From Hetaerina americana (Eukaryota > Arthropoda > Insecta > Odonata > Calopterygidae): a stretch of 64,000 bases of DNA. The stretch is taken from contig JAKTNV010000067.1 of the NCBI GenBank assembly GCA_022747635.1, positions 486,001-550,000 of the forward strand, read 5' to 3'. The notes under the pieces are model-generated. The model worked only from the letters and a program-made list of their open reading frames with translations, ran no database searches and had not been told where the DNA came from. The translations under genes and the position numbers were made by a program. Below are positions 10,055 to 21,660 of the stretch, piece after piece; position 1 is the stretch's first letter; each line of letters begins with the position of its first letter.

Positions 10055-11802
10055 ACTGCCAAATACCAATAAATATGTCAAATAGCACAAAAGCAGCGTA
10101 AATGACTTTTAAAACAGTTGCGTACACAATTGTAGGCGCAAAATCCTTCTCTGCGCATGTGAGGCGAGCTGCTATCAAGAAAAACAATAAAATAATAGCA
10201 ACGCATTAAATTAAGGGTTTAGATAAAACAATGAAAAAAGACAAAGGCTGCTTGAAATAATATTTCCCGTTTCTCCGCAAATTGCAGTTCTTTTAATGCC
10301 ATATCTTTTGCGAGCAAAATAGCATCCTCATTCTGTCGATTCTATGATGAAACATTATATGTAACATATAATTACATACTCAGTACAGTTGTAACTGATT
10401 TTATTACTATATTTATTTCCAATTTTATTTTACCTACTCATTCCAGTATATTCAATAAATTATTAATTCAGAGAGCGTATTTTTCCAATCCATTTTTAAT
10501 TTATGTTGAAAGTAGATTCAGCATTTCATTTTTTCTCTATTCTTTGCGGTTTAATGAGCCGCACGTTAGTTTGGGGCTTCCTAGAATCAACGAATGCGTG
10601 ACAATGGCATTTGAGGCATCTCGCTGATCTTTTTCTCTCATGGTCAATTTAGTAGGAAGACGTGATGAGAGCATCAATTCATTTATGCCGACGGCTGGGT
10701 GACGTTTCAAAATCTTAACTATTTGCAGTTGTCACTTTCCGTTTAATTAAACACGTTTTACGTTAATAAATACTACTGTATCAAAATTCTGATGCCTCAA
10801 TATCTGCACGATGCTATGCAGCCACAGCATCAAGAGAAGTTTGATAAATCCATCAGGCTTAAGAGAAGTTATTAAAAGGAAAGCATCGATACAGAGGAAA
10901 GATTTCAAGGGTAAAACGCAAAATGTGTCAATATTTCACGTCGATTCCAGGGATTCTAACAAGGTCTATAATGGGGTGCACACCGTATTTATTCTTCAAA
11001 ATTGTGCAATTTTTACCTCTAACATGAGCAACTCTTGTTGAATTACTTGGAGACTGGCGCAACATGCGACGTTTCGAGATGATGACAAAGGAGGCGATGG
11101 GGTGTTGGGGGGGTGGGGGGGACGTCGCCAAAAAGGGGTCTTCACTGCCAGGGCATCCAACCCAGCCCGACCCCTTTGGAGGCGCAGGTATGAAGCTGAT
11201 AACGCACGTTCGCCCATTCGAGAGGGAAAAGTGAAGAGCACGTCCGAGAACCTTCTCAAAGAAACGCTGAGCAGTCCGATATGATTCCACGAGTACCCAC
11301 CTCCCGAATAGGATCCAAATTCGCCGCCCATTCTTCCTCTGTATCCAAGAGGTATCGTAGAAAACTATCCAGAATTAACGGTATTCGACACGTAAAGATC
11401 CTTGGGATTACTTTCAATTTCAACAGTTGCATGCAATAAATATCCTATAAGAATTTCACAGAAGCATAGTAGGCTTCAAATACTTGAGTTTTTGGTAAAC
11501 CTGACGAAAAAGTAAATGGAAGCGAGCCGGTGATCATTGGACTGTCATTTTTTAGAGTGATTTTAACTCACCCCTTTTTAGCCAGCATACGATACATGCA
11601 AAGAGGATTACTTCGATTGGTGGGCAAACGGAAACGAAGTAAACATAACAGTTTAAGGGTTAGCTTTGTGGAATTCCTTCATTGTGAGGGGGAAAAAGAA
11701 ACTTTACACTTCCAAAATAAAGATTTGATATTCCACACGACCATGGTTTCGGTGCCGCGCATCGTCATCACGTGACATGCATCAACATTTTGCCAACTTA
11801 TG
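10055..11802. other. unassigned DNA
   Basis: Mostly AT-rich. A G-run patch lies at about 11097-11130 (GGGGTGTTGGGGGGGTGGGG). Overlapping ORFs at 10928-11331 on both strands have no recognisable domain and are not annotated as genes. Confidence 0.45.
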
Positions 11803-11824
11803 TAGTCTGGCTCCAAGAGGGGAG

Positions 11825-12515
11825 TAAGGGGGGAGGGGAGGGGGTAAGGTAGGGGGGTTAGGGAGAGGGGAGGGGGTAAGGTAGGGGGAGTTAGGGAGAG
11901 GGGAGGGGGTAAGGTAGGGGGAGTTAGGGAGAGGGGAGGGGGTAAGGTAGGGGGAGTTATGGAGAGGGGAGGGGGTAAGGTAGGGGGAGTTAGGGAGAGG
12001 AGAGGGAGTAAGGTAGGGGGGGTTAGGGAGAGGGGAGGGGGTAGGGTAGGGGGAGTTAGGGAGACGGGAGGGGGTATGGTAGGGGGAGTTAGGGAGAGGG
12101 GAGGGGGTAAGGTAGGGGGAGTTAGGGAGAGGAGAGGGAGTAAGGTAGGGGGGGTTAGGGAGAGGGGAGGGGGTAGGGTAGGGGGAGTTAGGGAGACGGG
12201 AGGGGGTATGGTAGGGGGAGTTAGGGAGAGGGGAGGGGGTAAGGTAGGGGGGGTTAGGGAGAGGGGAGGGGGTAGGGGAGGGGGAGTTAGGGAGAGGGGA
12301 GGGGGTATGGTAGGGGGAGTAAGGGAGAGGAGAGGGGGTTGGGTAGGGGGAGTTAGGGAGAGGGGAGGGGGTAAGGTAGGGGGAGGTAGGGAGAGGGGAG
12401 GGGGTAAGGTAGGGGGGTTAGGGAGAGGGGAGGGGGTAAGGTAGGGGGAGTTAGGGAGAGGGGAGGGGGTAAGGTAGGGGGAGTTAGGGAGAGGGGAGCG
12501 GGTAAGGTATGGGGA
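11825..12515 (+). repeat. 33-bp G-rich minisatellite
   Basis: About 21 tandem copies of a 33-bp unit built from GGGGAGGGGGTAAGGTA and GGGGGAGTTAGGGAGA. The period is a multiple of three, so long glycine/arginine/valine-rich ORFs arise on the plus strand; these are artefacts of the repeat. Runs of 4-5 G in each unit could form G-quadruplexes. A higher-order pattern is visible: variant units with GAGACGGGAGG recur about 130 bp apart. Confidence 0.95.
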
Positions 12516-12714
12516 GTAAGTCGAGTTTAGGTGCAGCAGCCCATTAGTGGTCCAGGGGAAGGGGTGAGGGTATCTATTGGAAGGTTACTGGCTCAAAATT
12601 CTGAATGTTTATGTTAATTAAATGATCATTAAATGAAGGGCACAATGTAAGATTCCACCGTTCTTAGAAATAGCGGCGGAAGAAAAACAAACGCATTGTG
12701 TTCGACATTTAATC

Positions 12715-12954
12715 GGGGGGGGGGGGGTTGTCTACAATCCCTTGCCGGCAATGGTTTGACCTTAATTAAGGGACGGTCGAGGATCATCACTGCTTTGGTG
12801 GGGGTGGGGGTTGTGCGGAATGATATATTGAAGTATTTTAAGGATTTTAGGAGGTGTGAACGGGAGAGGTATAATGTTTCATTGACCGCCTCAAACCTGT
12901 CTGACTGAAGGGATTACCGGCAGGGGATTGTAGACAAACACCCCCCCCCCCCCC
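12715..12954. repeat. G13 and C14 homopolymers in inverted arms
   Basis: Thirteen G at 12715-12727 and fourteen C at 12941-12954 occupy matching positions of the two foldback arms. Confidence 0.9.
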
Positions 12955-13092
12955 GATTAAATGTCGAACACAATGCGTTTGTTTTTTTTCCACCAATAAC
13001 CTGCTGCACCTAATCTCGACTTACTCCCTCTCCCTAACTCCCCCTACCTTACCCCCTCCCCTCTACCTTAATTCCCTCTTGGAGCCAGACTA

Positions 13093-15417
13093 TATAATGG
13101 TCGTGAAACATTAAATCTTTATCGTGGAAGTTCCATTTTTACCCTCATGGGGAAAGAAGTAGCTTGCTAGATGCGAAAGGGCTACCCTCACTCTTCTTTT
13201 CCCAATTACACACGGCTAAGGTATCGATCGGCGACGTAGACATCTCCAAAATATTCGGCATCGGCTACCAGAAATCAACGAGCGGCCATGAGAGTTAACC
13301 AAAGACAAAATCACAGAAGAAAGAAAACTTTAAAGCCAATGATCCAAAGAAAGACCAAAGAAGATAAGAAGGCCAGGAATTCGACACCTCTGTTTAAGAT
13401 GCCTTCGCGGGCCCATTAATTGAAATTATTTAACTATCAGACTATTTTGAGGAAAGGACCCCATAAATTAGATGAATGTTATTGATTCAGTAAAACATTT
13501 GCTCCCTTAAGACATAAAATCACCTCCATCAGGTCCAGGGATCGAACCGCGGAATCTCCCCTTCTAGAGCATCCCGCGGTGCAGAACACCGCGGCACATA
13601 ATATGAACGGCAAATTGAAATCATTCATATGTTATGCACCCTTGCCAGTTAACTATACGGTAAGAAAATTGAAAATTGTTCATTATAGATGGTTATTGCA
13701 GCTTATTTAACGCTATTTTACTTATTTACCGTATTTTCATATTTCATTTCCATTCAACGTACTACTTAAATATACGTAAAGAATTTAAAAAATAAGGAAA
13801 GTGTTAGCGAATGACAGAATACGAGGAACTCAATATTCTCGATGAGTAAATATTTGCTCTCCTGAAAAACTGCTCGCAAATCTCACCCCGCTCAAAAACA
13901 GGAGACAATGAGAATGAAAGAGAAGTATTTATCAATAGGTATACGATAAAAATACTAAGAACACTAAATGAAGGATCATATAAATTTCAACCGTTTCTTC
14001 GCCGAATCTTGGACTCACAGATAACCAGCTCTGGAAGATATTCCGTGGGCAGTGCCACATGACGTTTATTTAATTTATTAACTTTGGCTACCCGAGTTGC
14101 ACAAAGCATAACCTTAAAGTTATGAGTCGAACCCTCTCCTTAAGTATGGGTTTTGTGTACTGCCGAGACAGGGGTTTTCCTCGCCTTCCTTATGTTCGAG
14201 ACGGATGATTTTAGCTTCAGGATAGCTTTGAAAAATCAATCCTTACTATTCTTAGGACTTCCTCCATGCTCAATTGTTTTTCCTGAGAATAATGAAAACC
14301 CATAGCTGCTCTAAACCCCTGTTGGTTGTTGCCTTCCCAAAGGGTACTTCAAAGTCGAGTAAGTGATAAAATCATGTGAGGTCATGACTTGAAGTTTTTC
14401 AATGCCGAACAGATGCGTTCAATAGCGATTCTCGTTTTTTAAATGCAGAGATATGGCTTCCTTTTTAATCCCTGATGGAATTCACAAGCTGATACGGGGC
14501 CATGGTATGACAATTAAGCAAACAAGTCTGCTGTGCAAAAACGAGTGGGATGATTGTATTGGGACGAAATTCTTTTAAATTTAGCTTTTTTTTAAGTCGT
14601 TGCTCAACTTGTTTTAATTTAATTATATGAATAAAGCGCTGCACTGATAAATCCGGAATTGGGAGATACTGGGGCGGAAAAAAATTCAGTTAATTCCCTC
14701 GAACGAATTTGTGAAATATTACTTCAAATTATCCGTACAGCGTAAAAACACATGAAATCCATTCAATTTTTCCATTCCTTCTAGGCGCAGACCAAATCCT
14801 CCCTTAAGGTCAGCAGGACAATGTAAGCTGCGATACTAAATTATATCAATACTCTAGTCATTCGACAATTCAGCCGCTTCCCATTGAACCTTTTCACATC
14901 GTAATTTTCAATTCCTTATGTGTACGATGCGAGGCTGTGCCATGAGTTCTATGGATGTTTTGGATAAAATATGCGGGTCATTATCTTGAATTATAAGGTC
15001 ACCATCAAAGCTTAAGTTCATCAATGATGCATGCATATAAGGACATAATGTGAGCTAATATTGTGAACCTAATATGTACTCGCAAAAATTAAATCAACCG
15101 AAAAAAACGGCGATTGCTAACTAATAAGTGAAGCTCAGAATGTCATTCATTCAGTGTTATTACTGTAAGACGGTGCTGATGCCAAAATATGATGATGGGT
15201 GTATGACCGCGTCTTGATGAATAACTAAATAAATGTGCAAAAATAACCACAAGAAATACTAAAAATATGAAGTAGCAATCAAATCTAAACTGCAAAAACT
15301 TAGTATACTTTTGGTAACAATGTCTTGCTTTGAAGAGTGTCAGAATGATTCCTTTTCCGTGAACAATCACGGCTGATCTTATTCTCTATCCTCGATAAAA
15401 TAATTGACTGGAGAGAA
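13093..15417. other. AT-rich DNA with one tRNA-like head
   Basis: Apart from the tRNA-like sequence at 13535-13597, nothing is recognised. ORFs are short and uncharacterised. Confidence 0.5.
13535..13597 (-). repeat. tRNA-derived SINE head, degenerate
   Basis: On the minus strand a B box GGTTCGATCCC follows TCTAGAAGGGGAGATTCCGC. The 5' part contains a perfect 8-bp GC hairpin (13574-13581 with 13587-13594), which disrupts the usual A box. No SINE body was defined. Confidence 0.4.
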
Positions 15418-15508
15418 AATTCTGGTTCCTCATGGGAGCAACACAAAATCAGCCCTTTCGTACGAATGACTTTTCATTATTGCTCCCATGAATAAAGTCC
15501 AGAATAAA
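15418..15508. repeat. imperfect inverted repeat
   Basis: TCATGGGAGCAA and TTGCTCCCATGA (12 bp exact) sit inside longer imperfect arms that both include ATTCTGG. The spacer is about 40 bp. Confidence 0.6.
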
Positions 15509-16824
15509 ATCCTTATGACGCAATCGATATTGGCTGTCCTCGAAATACATATAATGATTAACAGCGTTGTAATAAAAAAAATCTCCTTTTGAAATTAACC
15601 CGAAAAAATGAGGCCTTGATTTCAAAGTTCCTCCTCCTGCATTACCTTTCCGGGTGAAGACTCAATGAAAACCCATGGAAAAAAGTAGCAGTTTCACCTC
15701 AAATTTTCCGAATCGAGATGCTTACCTCCCCTCCAACATTCCTCCCAGCGTCTTGGCATCAAAATTACGACGGCACACGGGAAAGGAACAGGAAGAGTTA
15801 GGGACGCACTTCGGGGTGGCGACCGAACTGGAAGGGTCCGTAGAGAGAAAGAGAGGAGGAGGGATAGAAATTGAATGAAAAGGAGAGAGAGAGGAAGAGG
15901 ACGGATTCGGGATGTAGTTACGACAGATATAGAGAGAGAGGAAGAGAGTAGGGATGTTGCCCAAGTTAAACGAGGAGGAAAGGGTAGCGGGACGGAGGTC
16001 GAATTGGGACGAGGGGAATGAAATGGCCGAGAGGAGAGTGAGGGAGGGCAAAAGGGAATGGATGGGCGATAGCGAAAGGGAGGGAATGCGAGGGCGATAG
16101 CGAATGGTAGACGCAGTGGATCGGGAAGGGCGGGCGAGGGAATGCAGGGCTTTGTGGGATAAGATCACGGGAAGGGAGATGAATCGCGAACCACATTTGT
16201 CATTCATCTACGCCTCCCCTCCCTTCCCCTCTACTTCTCCCCCGCCATCCATCGCAGTGACGCCAGCCCCGGCTAAGGATGTCTAACATCAGACCGCAGA
16301 ACACGCCCGAGGGGCGCATTCGCCCTGCATAGCAGAGCCCCTCGAAAGGGTACACGCGGATCCGGGGGGAAACTACCGAGCATTAATCGTAAAGTTCACA
16401 GGCTGCTACTGCTGTTAGCACTCATTTCCAATTACAGCACTCCGATACGAGGGAAAATATTTCTCGGAAATGTGTGACAAGTGTCGAGGATTTAAGAGTG
16501 ATTCCAATGCTTTGATGTTCATCGGATCACACGCTGCCCGGCACGACGGACCGAGAGATCACCAAGGTTTTGAATTGATTGTTGTGCCCAAATACAATCG
16601 GCAATAAAATCGATGATCGCTGGGATGTGATCAAACGAGGAATAGGTTTTACATGGAAAAATAAATTGATTCGATTATGATTGAATCAGTTTGGGGAAAT
16701 TTTGTTTACGGTGCCTCTAACTGCACAGCGGTAAACTTGTGCAAATTGCTGATGGACGTCCTCTGCTCGACGGAGTCAGAAGGGCGTCTCAACTTAAACT
16801 TCATGACCGCAATTTTCTTTGCTT
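15509..16824. other. purine-skewed GC-rich island and flanks
   Basis: About 15835-16195 is strongly purine-rich on the plus strand (GAGAGAGAGGAAGAGG-type runs), switching to pyrimidine-rich at 16205-16255 and GC-rich to about 16350. ORFs across it are low-complexity and shadow one another. It could be a regulatory or promoter-like island; no gene is supported. Confidence 0.4.
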
Positions 16825-16854
16825 GATGAAATCTAAAAATATTTAGATTTCATC
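16825..16854. repeat. 13-bp perfect hairpin
   Basis: GATGAAATCTAAA and TTTAGATTTCATC flank a 4-base loop. Confidence 0.75.
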
Positions 16855-17929
16855 ATTCAAAGAAAAGAGGAGAATTAATTAATTTCAATTATTGATCTGA
16901 ATTTTTAGATAGAATAGGGGTAATGAAAAGAAGATATTATATTCAATCCAATTCAGAGAATTGTACATGGTAGAATTCAGGGTTTACCGTGGAATTTTTC
17001 GTTTTTTTTATTTTTCAAATGAGATCCATTGGGTACGACCAGTATTCTCAGCGATTCACGCCAAATCAAATTCAGTGGTGATCCGAAATAGATCATCCCT
17101 CAAACGCGCATCATCTCTCTTCCGTTTACGCATGTCACCTCACAAAGCTGCAATATGGCCGGTGTACCTTTCGTGACTTTCTTCTTCAAATATGATCATG
17201 CGATCCTGACGTGATTGCTTCGTCAATTTAATCAACATTATCGAAGATCGCATTCTTGCCTTTCATCCATCGGTGAAAAATACCAATTACACAAAACGTC
17301 CTAACTGATTTCTCGTACTGCTGAAGCTTACTTAGTATATCAAACTAAGTTACATGGTGAGATTCGAGCAGGTTGACTTAGGAAATAAACCTATGTAATG
17401 CAAAATCCTTCATAAAGCTGCCATATTCACCTGGAGAGCCTTCGATCTTAATGTTAGCGAGTTTGAGTAAACCTTTGCCATAAACAACCATTTCCATGAT
17501 ACCGGGATGACCAGTCAGCCGCTGATTAGTTCAAGGGATGCAAGATAGTGCACTTTCGCTGCATCAGAGTCATCTCAGCTGCCAACCGAGTGCAATGAAT
17601 GGATTATCCAGCATAATTTCAGGAAATGTGGAATAAGTTGGCAAAATAAGAATAGATTAATTACTTTATAATCAAATAAATATGCATCGCAGTTCATTGA
17701 ACAATTGTTGTGGCATTTGAAATTTCGATGAAAATCATGATTACCATCACCACGACTTTTACATTTCTCTTAGTCCTCCACCGCGCTCACACGAAGGGAA
17801 ATTCTCAATCGAAAGAGTGTACGAAAAGGAGTATTGATTGGACGCATCTGTCGGTCCGTGGAATCCCCATAGTTTAGTCTCTCATCGGATTTCACGGGGA
17901 TAGAACCAACAGAGTTTAAACTAGTGTCC
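16855..17929. other. AT-rich DNA, nothing recognised
   Basis: Short ORFs only. The stretch just before 17930 may be the body of the tRNA-like SINE that starts at 18003 on the minus strand. Confidence 0.45.
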
Positions 17930-18003
17930 GAATCGGGAATCGAACCCGCAACCATTGAGTTATTAGGCGAGTGCGTTCTTCACGAGATTAATCAGGTTGC
18001 CAT
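17930..18003 (-). repeat. tRNA-derived SINE head
   Basis: The minus strand reads CGCACTCGCCTAATAACTC, then GGTTGCGGGTTCGATTCCCG. This is a perfect T-arm with B box, preceded by an anticodon-arm-like segment. The A box region (GGCAACCTGATTAATCTCG) is weaker. Confidence 0.45.
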
Positions 18004-20779
18004 GATCACATAGGCCCCTTCCTGAGCAATACAGCAACAATTTACTGGATAACTCCTTCTGCTGAACGGTGTAACCTTATATTTTTTTAAGTATCCAAAC
18101 ATCTGAATATTTCTGAGTCAATTTCTTGAAACGGATTTTCCTCGTTGGAGGAACATCGCTTATGAGCAAAAATAGAACATTTGTTTTTTTTTTCTTTTCG
18201 AGGAAGTTATCGGCGTAGCATACCCTCTCGGGTCGTATATTTCAGCTGAAATGAGCCACTAACAGAGGGCACCACCTCCGAATTTTCCTCTGCATTTAGC
18301 ATGCGCCAGATTACATCTAAAATAGTGCGCCCGTAATCGATCAAGGAATCGGAAAGCTATGCGCGAACGCTTATTACGGGATTTCCTCATTCCATATGAC
18401 ACCAGGAAACGTTACCAATTTTAATCTCTGAAAATGTAAATTGTAGCTGTTAGCTCACACAGAATTTTTTATTTGGAAAAATGACGTCCTGCATCCCAAT
18501 ATATTATTTAATCCTCACGTTACAGAACATACCTATTTATCTACAACGAAAGCAACATTTGGATTAAATTATTTATCCCTATTAATTACCTTTACGACAG
18601 TTGTAAATAGAATGTATATTTGTAACAATATTTTAGAGTACCTAGGTGACCGATCTTTGAATATTTACCTTTCATTACTGATAGGGTAATTGATGTGACA
18701 TTTTTGCAAAATCTTCCAAGGTTATTATTATCTTGCGTAAAAACTGGCGGTGTATCACAGCGTAACTCGAAAATATCTCTCCAATTTGTTAATTAGCGAA
18801 TTAATTACTTCTCTTGTGTATGTGTAGCGGATAATAGATTTGAGCATGAAGAGTGTTGAAATTAGTCAAAGATATTATGCGAACAAACGGTGAGGGGAAA
18901 ACAAATATTTGGTATGAAATAGTTATTTAAGATAAACAAATGGCAATATATTTGCCACATTTTTAAATTTAATTCCGATGCTACCACTGTCATTTACGCA
19001 ATGACGGACAACCGAACGAAAGAAGCAGGAACTAGGACAGTATCTCGACAGCCCGCCGATTTGACCCGCGGTCTGAGAGGGTCAAGGGCCGAGCGCGGGC
19101 CGCGATAACTCGTCTTCTTATCGGAAACTGTTCATCTGCTGTTCCAGCCACCACTGAATAATTTGGATGCGTCCTTTTTGTTCAAATTAACCAATTAGCC
19201 GTGCCCGAGCTGAGCACCTCGGGGAGACGTAACAGTGGATACTGCGATCGGTGAAACATAGTGCCATTCAGGAGAAGCACAGACGAAACCACCGAAGGCA
19301 ATGGAATACATTACTTAGAAAACAATCACTCATCGTTCTCGAGAAGTAATGTTCGCTCCGAAGTTAAAAATAAGTTCCTTGGCAAGTGTACAGCTATTTC
19401 TTTTTCGTTTTGCGCGGCATCTCCCGGAGAAGCAAAAGAATTTCGAGCAACAATCGTTCGATATTTAGTGAGGAGAAAAATATAAGCAAACGAAGGCTGA
19501 TGATAGTTATAGATCGAAGGCTAAAGAGAAATACAATTAAAAAAATGAGCGAAATGATCGAGAAAAATCCACTAAAATGGTGGCATACATTTTCAGAACT
19601 TAAACTAGAGATATAATTGCGACTCAAAAAATATTTATTATTACAATTATCAGAAATTCAATACAACTAACATAGCGTGAATAATAAAACAACCACTATC
19701 TTTGATATTTGACGGAGTAAAATCCGTCCTGACGTTGTCGTGAAGGGTCAATGAACTTGACCTTCACATTAAAGCCCATCATGGAATAAACATTTTGGCA
19801 GGAAACATTCCAAGGACAAGCAAGGTATACGCTAAGAGAATTGTGACAGAGGCAAAGAACACCAAAAATTCACAAACTAGAGCTTATACATGCACAGCTT
19901 ATCTATTTCTCACATGCAAATTTAAACATGTCAAACAAAATCCATACAAATATTGTCCAACATTAGTAGTTTCGCTGACCACGCAAGCAAGTCCATATTC
20001 ATCAACTCGTTTGCAGCCTGTATAGTTGACTCCCCAGATAAACATTTAGTGTCAATTTATAATGATTAATCACTGCGACGAACCATTAAAAGAACTGGAT
20101 CATTCGAATGCTTTGAAATTCAAAACAGCGAGACCATTGAAAACACCTTTCTCTCACTGCTGTTCCATTCGTGTGTACGTCTCCGATGAAGTCGCCGTCA
20201 AGGCATTATGTTGATTGACAATATCATATTAACATATTGATCTTAGCACAAGTTCGCAAAAAGTAAACGAAAACTCTGGGAAATGATAATAACCTCCACC
20301 CGTGAGCGAAAAGTGAACTAGCTCCCACCTGAAAGTCAACAATTCGTTGAAGTGTGGTTAATTATGCATTAAAGTTAAATAATCCTAAAATTTTGACAAG
20401 ATTTCACAACAAAGGGAATAAAATACCCGAAATTCATCGAAAAAATTAATATTTTTGCTATTAAATCCATACCACACCAGGTAAGAAGGATATTTTTAAT
20501 GCATTTTTTTAACGCAGGCAGAAAATATCGCGTAACTCGTGAGAAATTCACGAAAACTAAACAGCAAAATCTTTTCTCATCATCAAAACATATTTTTCTA
20601 CGCTAGCGTGGCTTAGGAATGCATGCATCAATTGCTTCCTCCATAGAGTTGGTAACGTTTGGAAACTATTTAATCAACTTCCGTGTCTCAAGCGAGTTCA
20701 GAAGAATATGAATAAGGAATTTCCTCGACATGTAATTGATGATGATGATTGTATCAAGAGTTCGAAGCTTTTCCCACAC
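18004..20779. other. AT-rich DNA, nothing recognised
   Basis: T-run near 18182-18200. A small GC-rich patch near 19030-19120. No supported gene, RNA or repeat family. Confidence 0.5.
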
Positions 20780-21660
20780 ATCGGGCTGAGCACCTCTGAA
20801 TGAATGACCAAGGCCCACTCCCACGCCACTTCGTCATCGCGCTTAACATTCTCTTCGCGTGATAACGACTCATTTCCGTGTTGTTCGCGGACGAGGGCGG
20901 GGTGGCTATATTCGCCCGAGCCCCTTCGGTTTGTGCCCAGGGAAATGGCGCCCGAGTTTACCACAGGCTGCGAACCATGGAACACGGCCGATCGAAAATT
21001 GGCCAACACCCTGACTCCTTCCCCACTTACATGCAAGCGCCGGCGTCTTTGTCTCATAGAGGCGCAGAGTAAAGAGACTCCGAAATTTTACGATCCCTCC
21101 CCACCGCGTAATAATCTCCGAGGGCAGAGTGTGGCGTTTTTGCGGATTTACAACTTTTGCGACCGGCATTGCGGACTCTTCGCCCCGGCCGCCGTGATTC
21201 ACCGAGGCCTCATCGCGGGCCTCCTCACAACGGCGCTGGGATGCATGTTAATCTTGGGGGAGGGAGGGGGGCCGAGGAGAGGGGGTTGGCCGGCTTCAAA
21301 TGAGAGTCCGGCGGTGTATCTCGGCGGGGAGACTAACCGCCTACGTCGCTCCACGCCCCCTCTTTTTACGGTCCCCGCAGTGGCAAGAAAACGGTCACGC
21401 GCGGATGGCCCGAGGGTCCACAAGATGCCACGCTCTTCGATCGGGCTCGGTGCGTGCATATAAGGCCTCCGACCGACCAATTTCTTACATCCCCCCAAAC
21501 CTGTCCAATTCGAGGCCCCCACCGCCTCCACGAACCCTGTGAGTTCGCACGATGAAGCCGCCACGCTGGCGGAGACCGGGACAGCGTTCCGGGCGCCCGG
21601 CGGAACGGCGGAACAAAACAATGTAGAGCGATTCATGTAAAATGAAATCCATCTTAAAAG
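20780..21660. promoter_or_regulatory. GC- and CpG-rich island with TATA-like box (candidate)
   Basis: GC content and CpG density rise sharply over their AT-rich surroundings. A TATA-like motif GCATATAAGG lies at about 21457-21466, plus strand, followed by CTCCGACCGACC. Long ORFs exist on both strands (for example 20804-21463 plus and 21199-21636 minus) but their products match no family I know and they overlap each other, as expected in GC-rich DNA with few stop codons. A promoter or 5' exon is possible but unproven. Confidence 0.25.

Larger units (their letters stand above)
11803..13092. mobile_element. foldback-like element with tandem-repeat arms
   Basis: The two ends are inverted copies of TAGTCTGGCTCCAAGAGGG (11803 and, reversed, 13092). 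Further inward both arms share, in the same order, the 33-bp minisatellite, AGTAAGTCGAG, GGTGCAGCAG, AACAAACGCATTGTGTTCGA, CATTTAATCG plus a G run, and TGTCTACAATCCC. The left arm is about 950 bp and the right about 180 bp; they differ mainly in minisatellite copy number (about 21 against 1-2) and an extra 150 bp at about 12535-12685 in the left arm. A non-repeated centre of about 160 bp (12754-12913) separates them. Long inverted arms built of tandem repeats are the hallmark of Foldback elements. No flanking duplication could be identified. Confidence 0.7.

Noticed and set aside
11959..12444. 161-aa Gly/Arg/Val-rich ORF
   Set aside because: It is the translation of the 33-bp minisatellite, whose period is divisible by three; not a gene.
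11825..12515. Tandem array considered as CRISPR or telomere
   Set aside because: There are no unique spacers, so it is not CRISPR. Each unit contains TTAGGG once, but embedded in a 33-bp unit, so it is not a telomeric array.
15722..16207. 161-aa Ser/Pro/Leu-rich minus-strand ORF
   Set aside because: Reverse translation of a purine-rich island; no domain.
20804..21463. 219-aa ORF and overlapping minus-strand ORFs
   Set aside because: GC-rich DNA with few stops gives long frames on both strands; no domain or splice pattern supports a gene.
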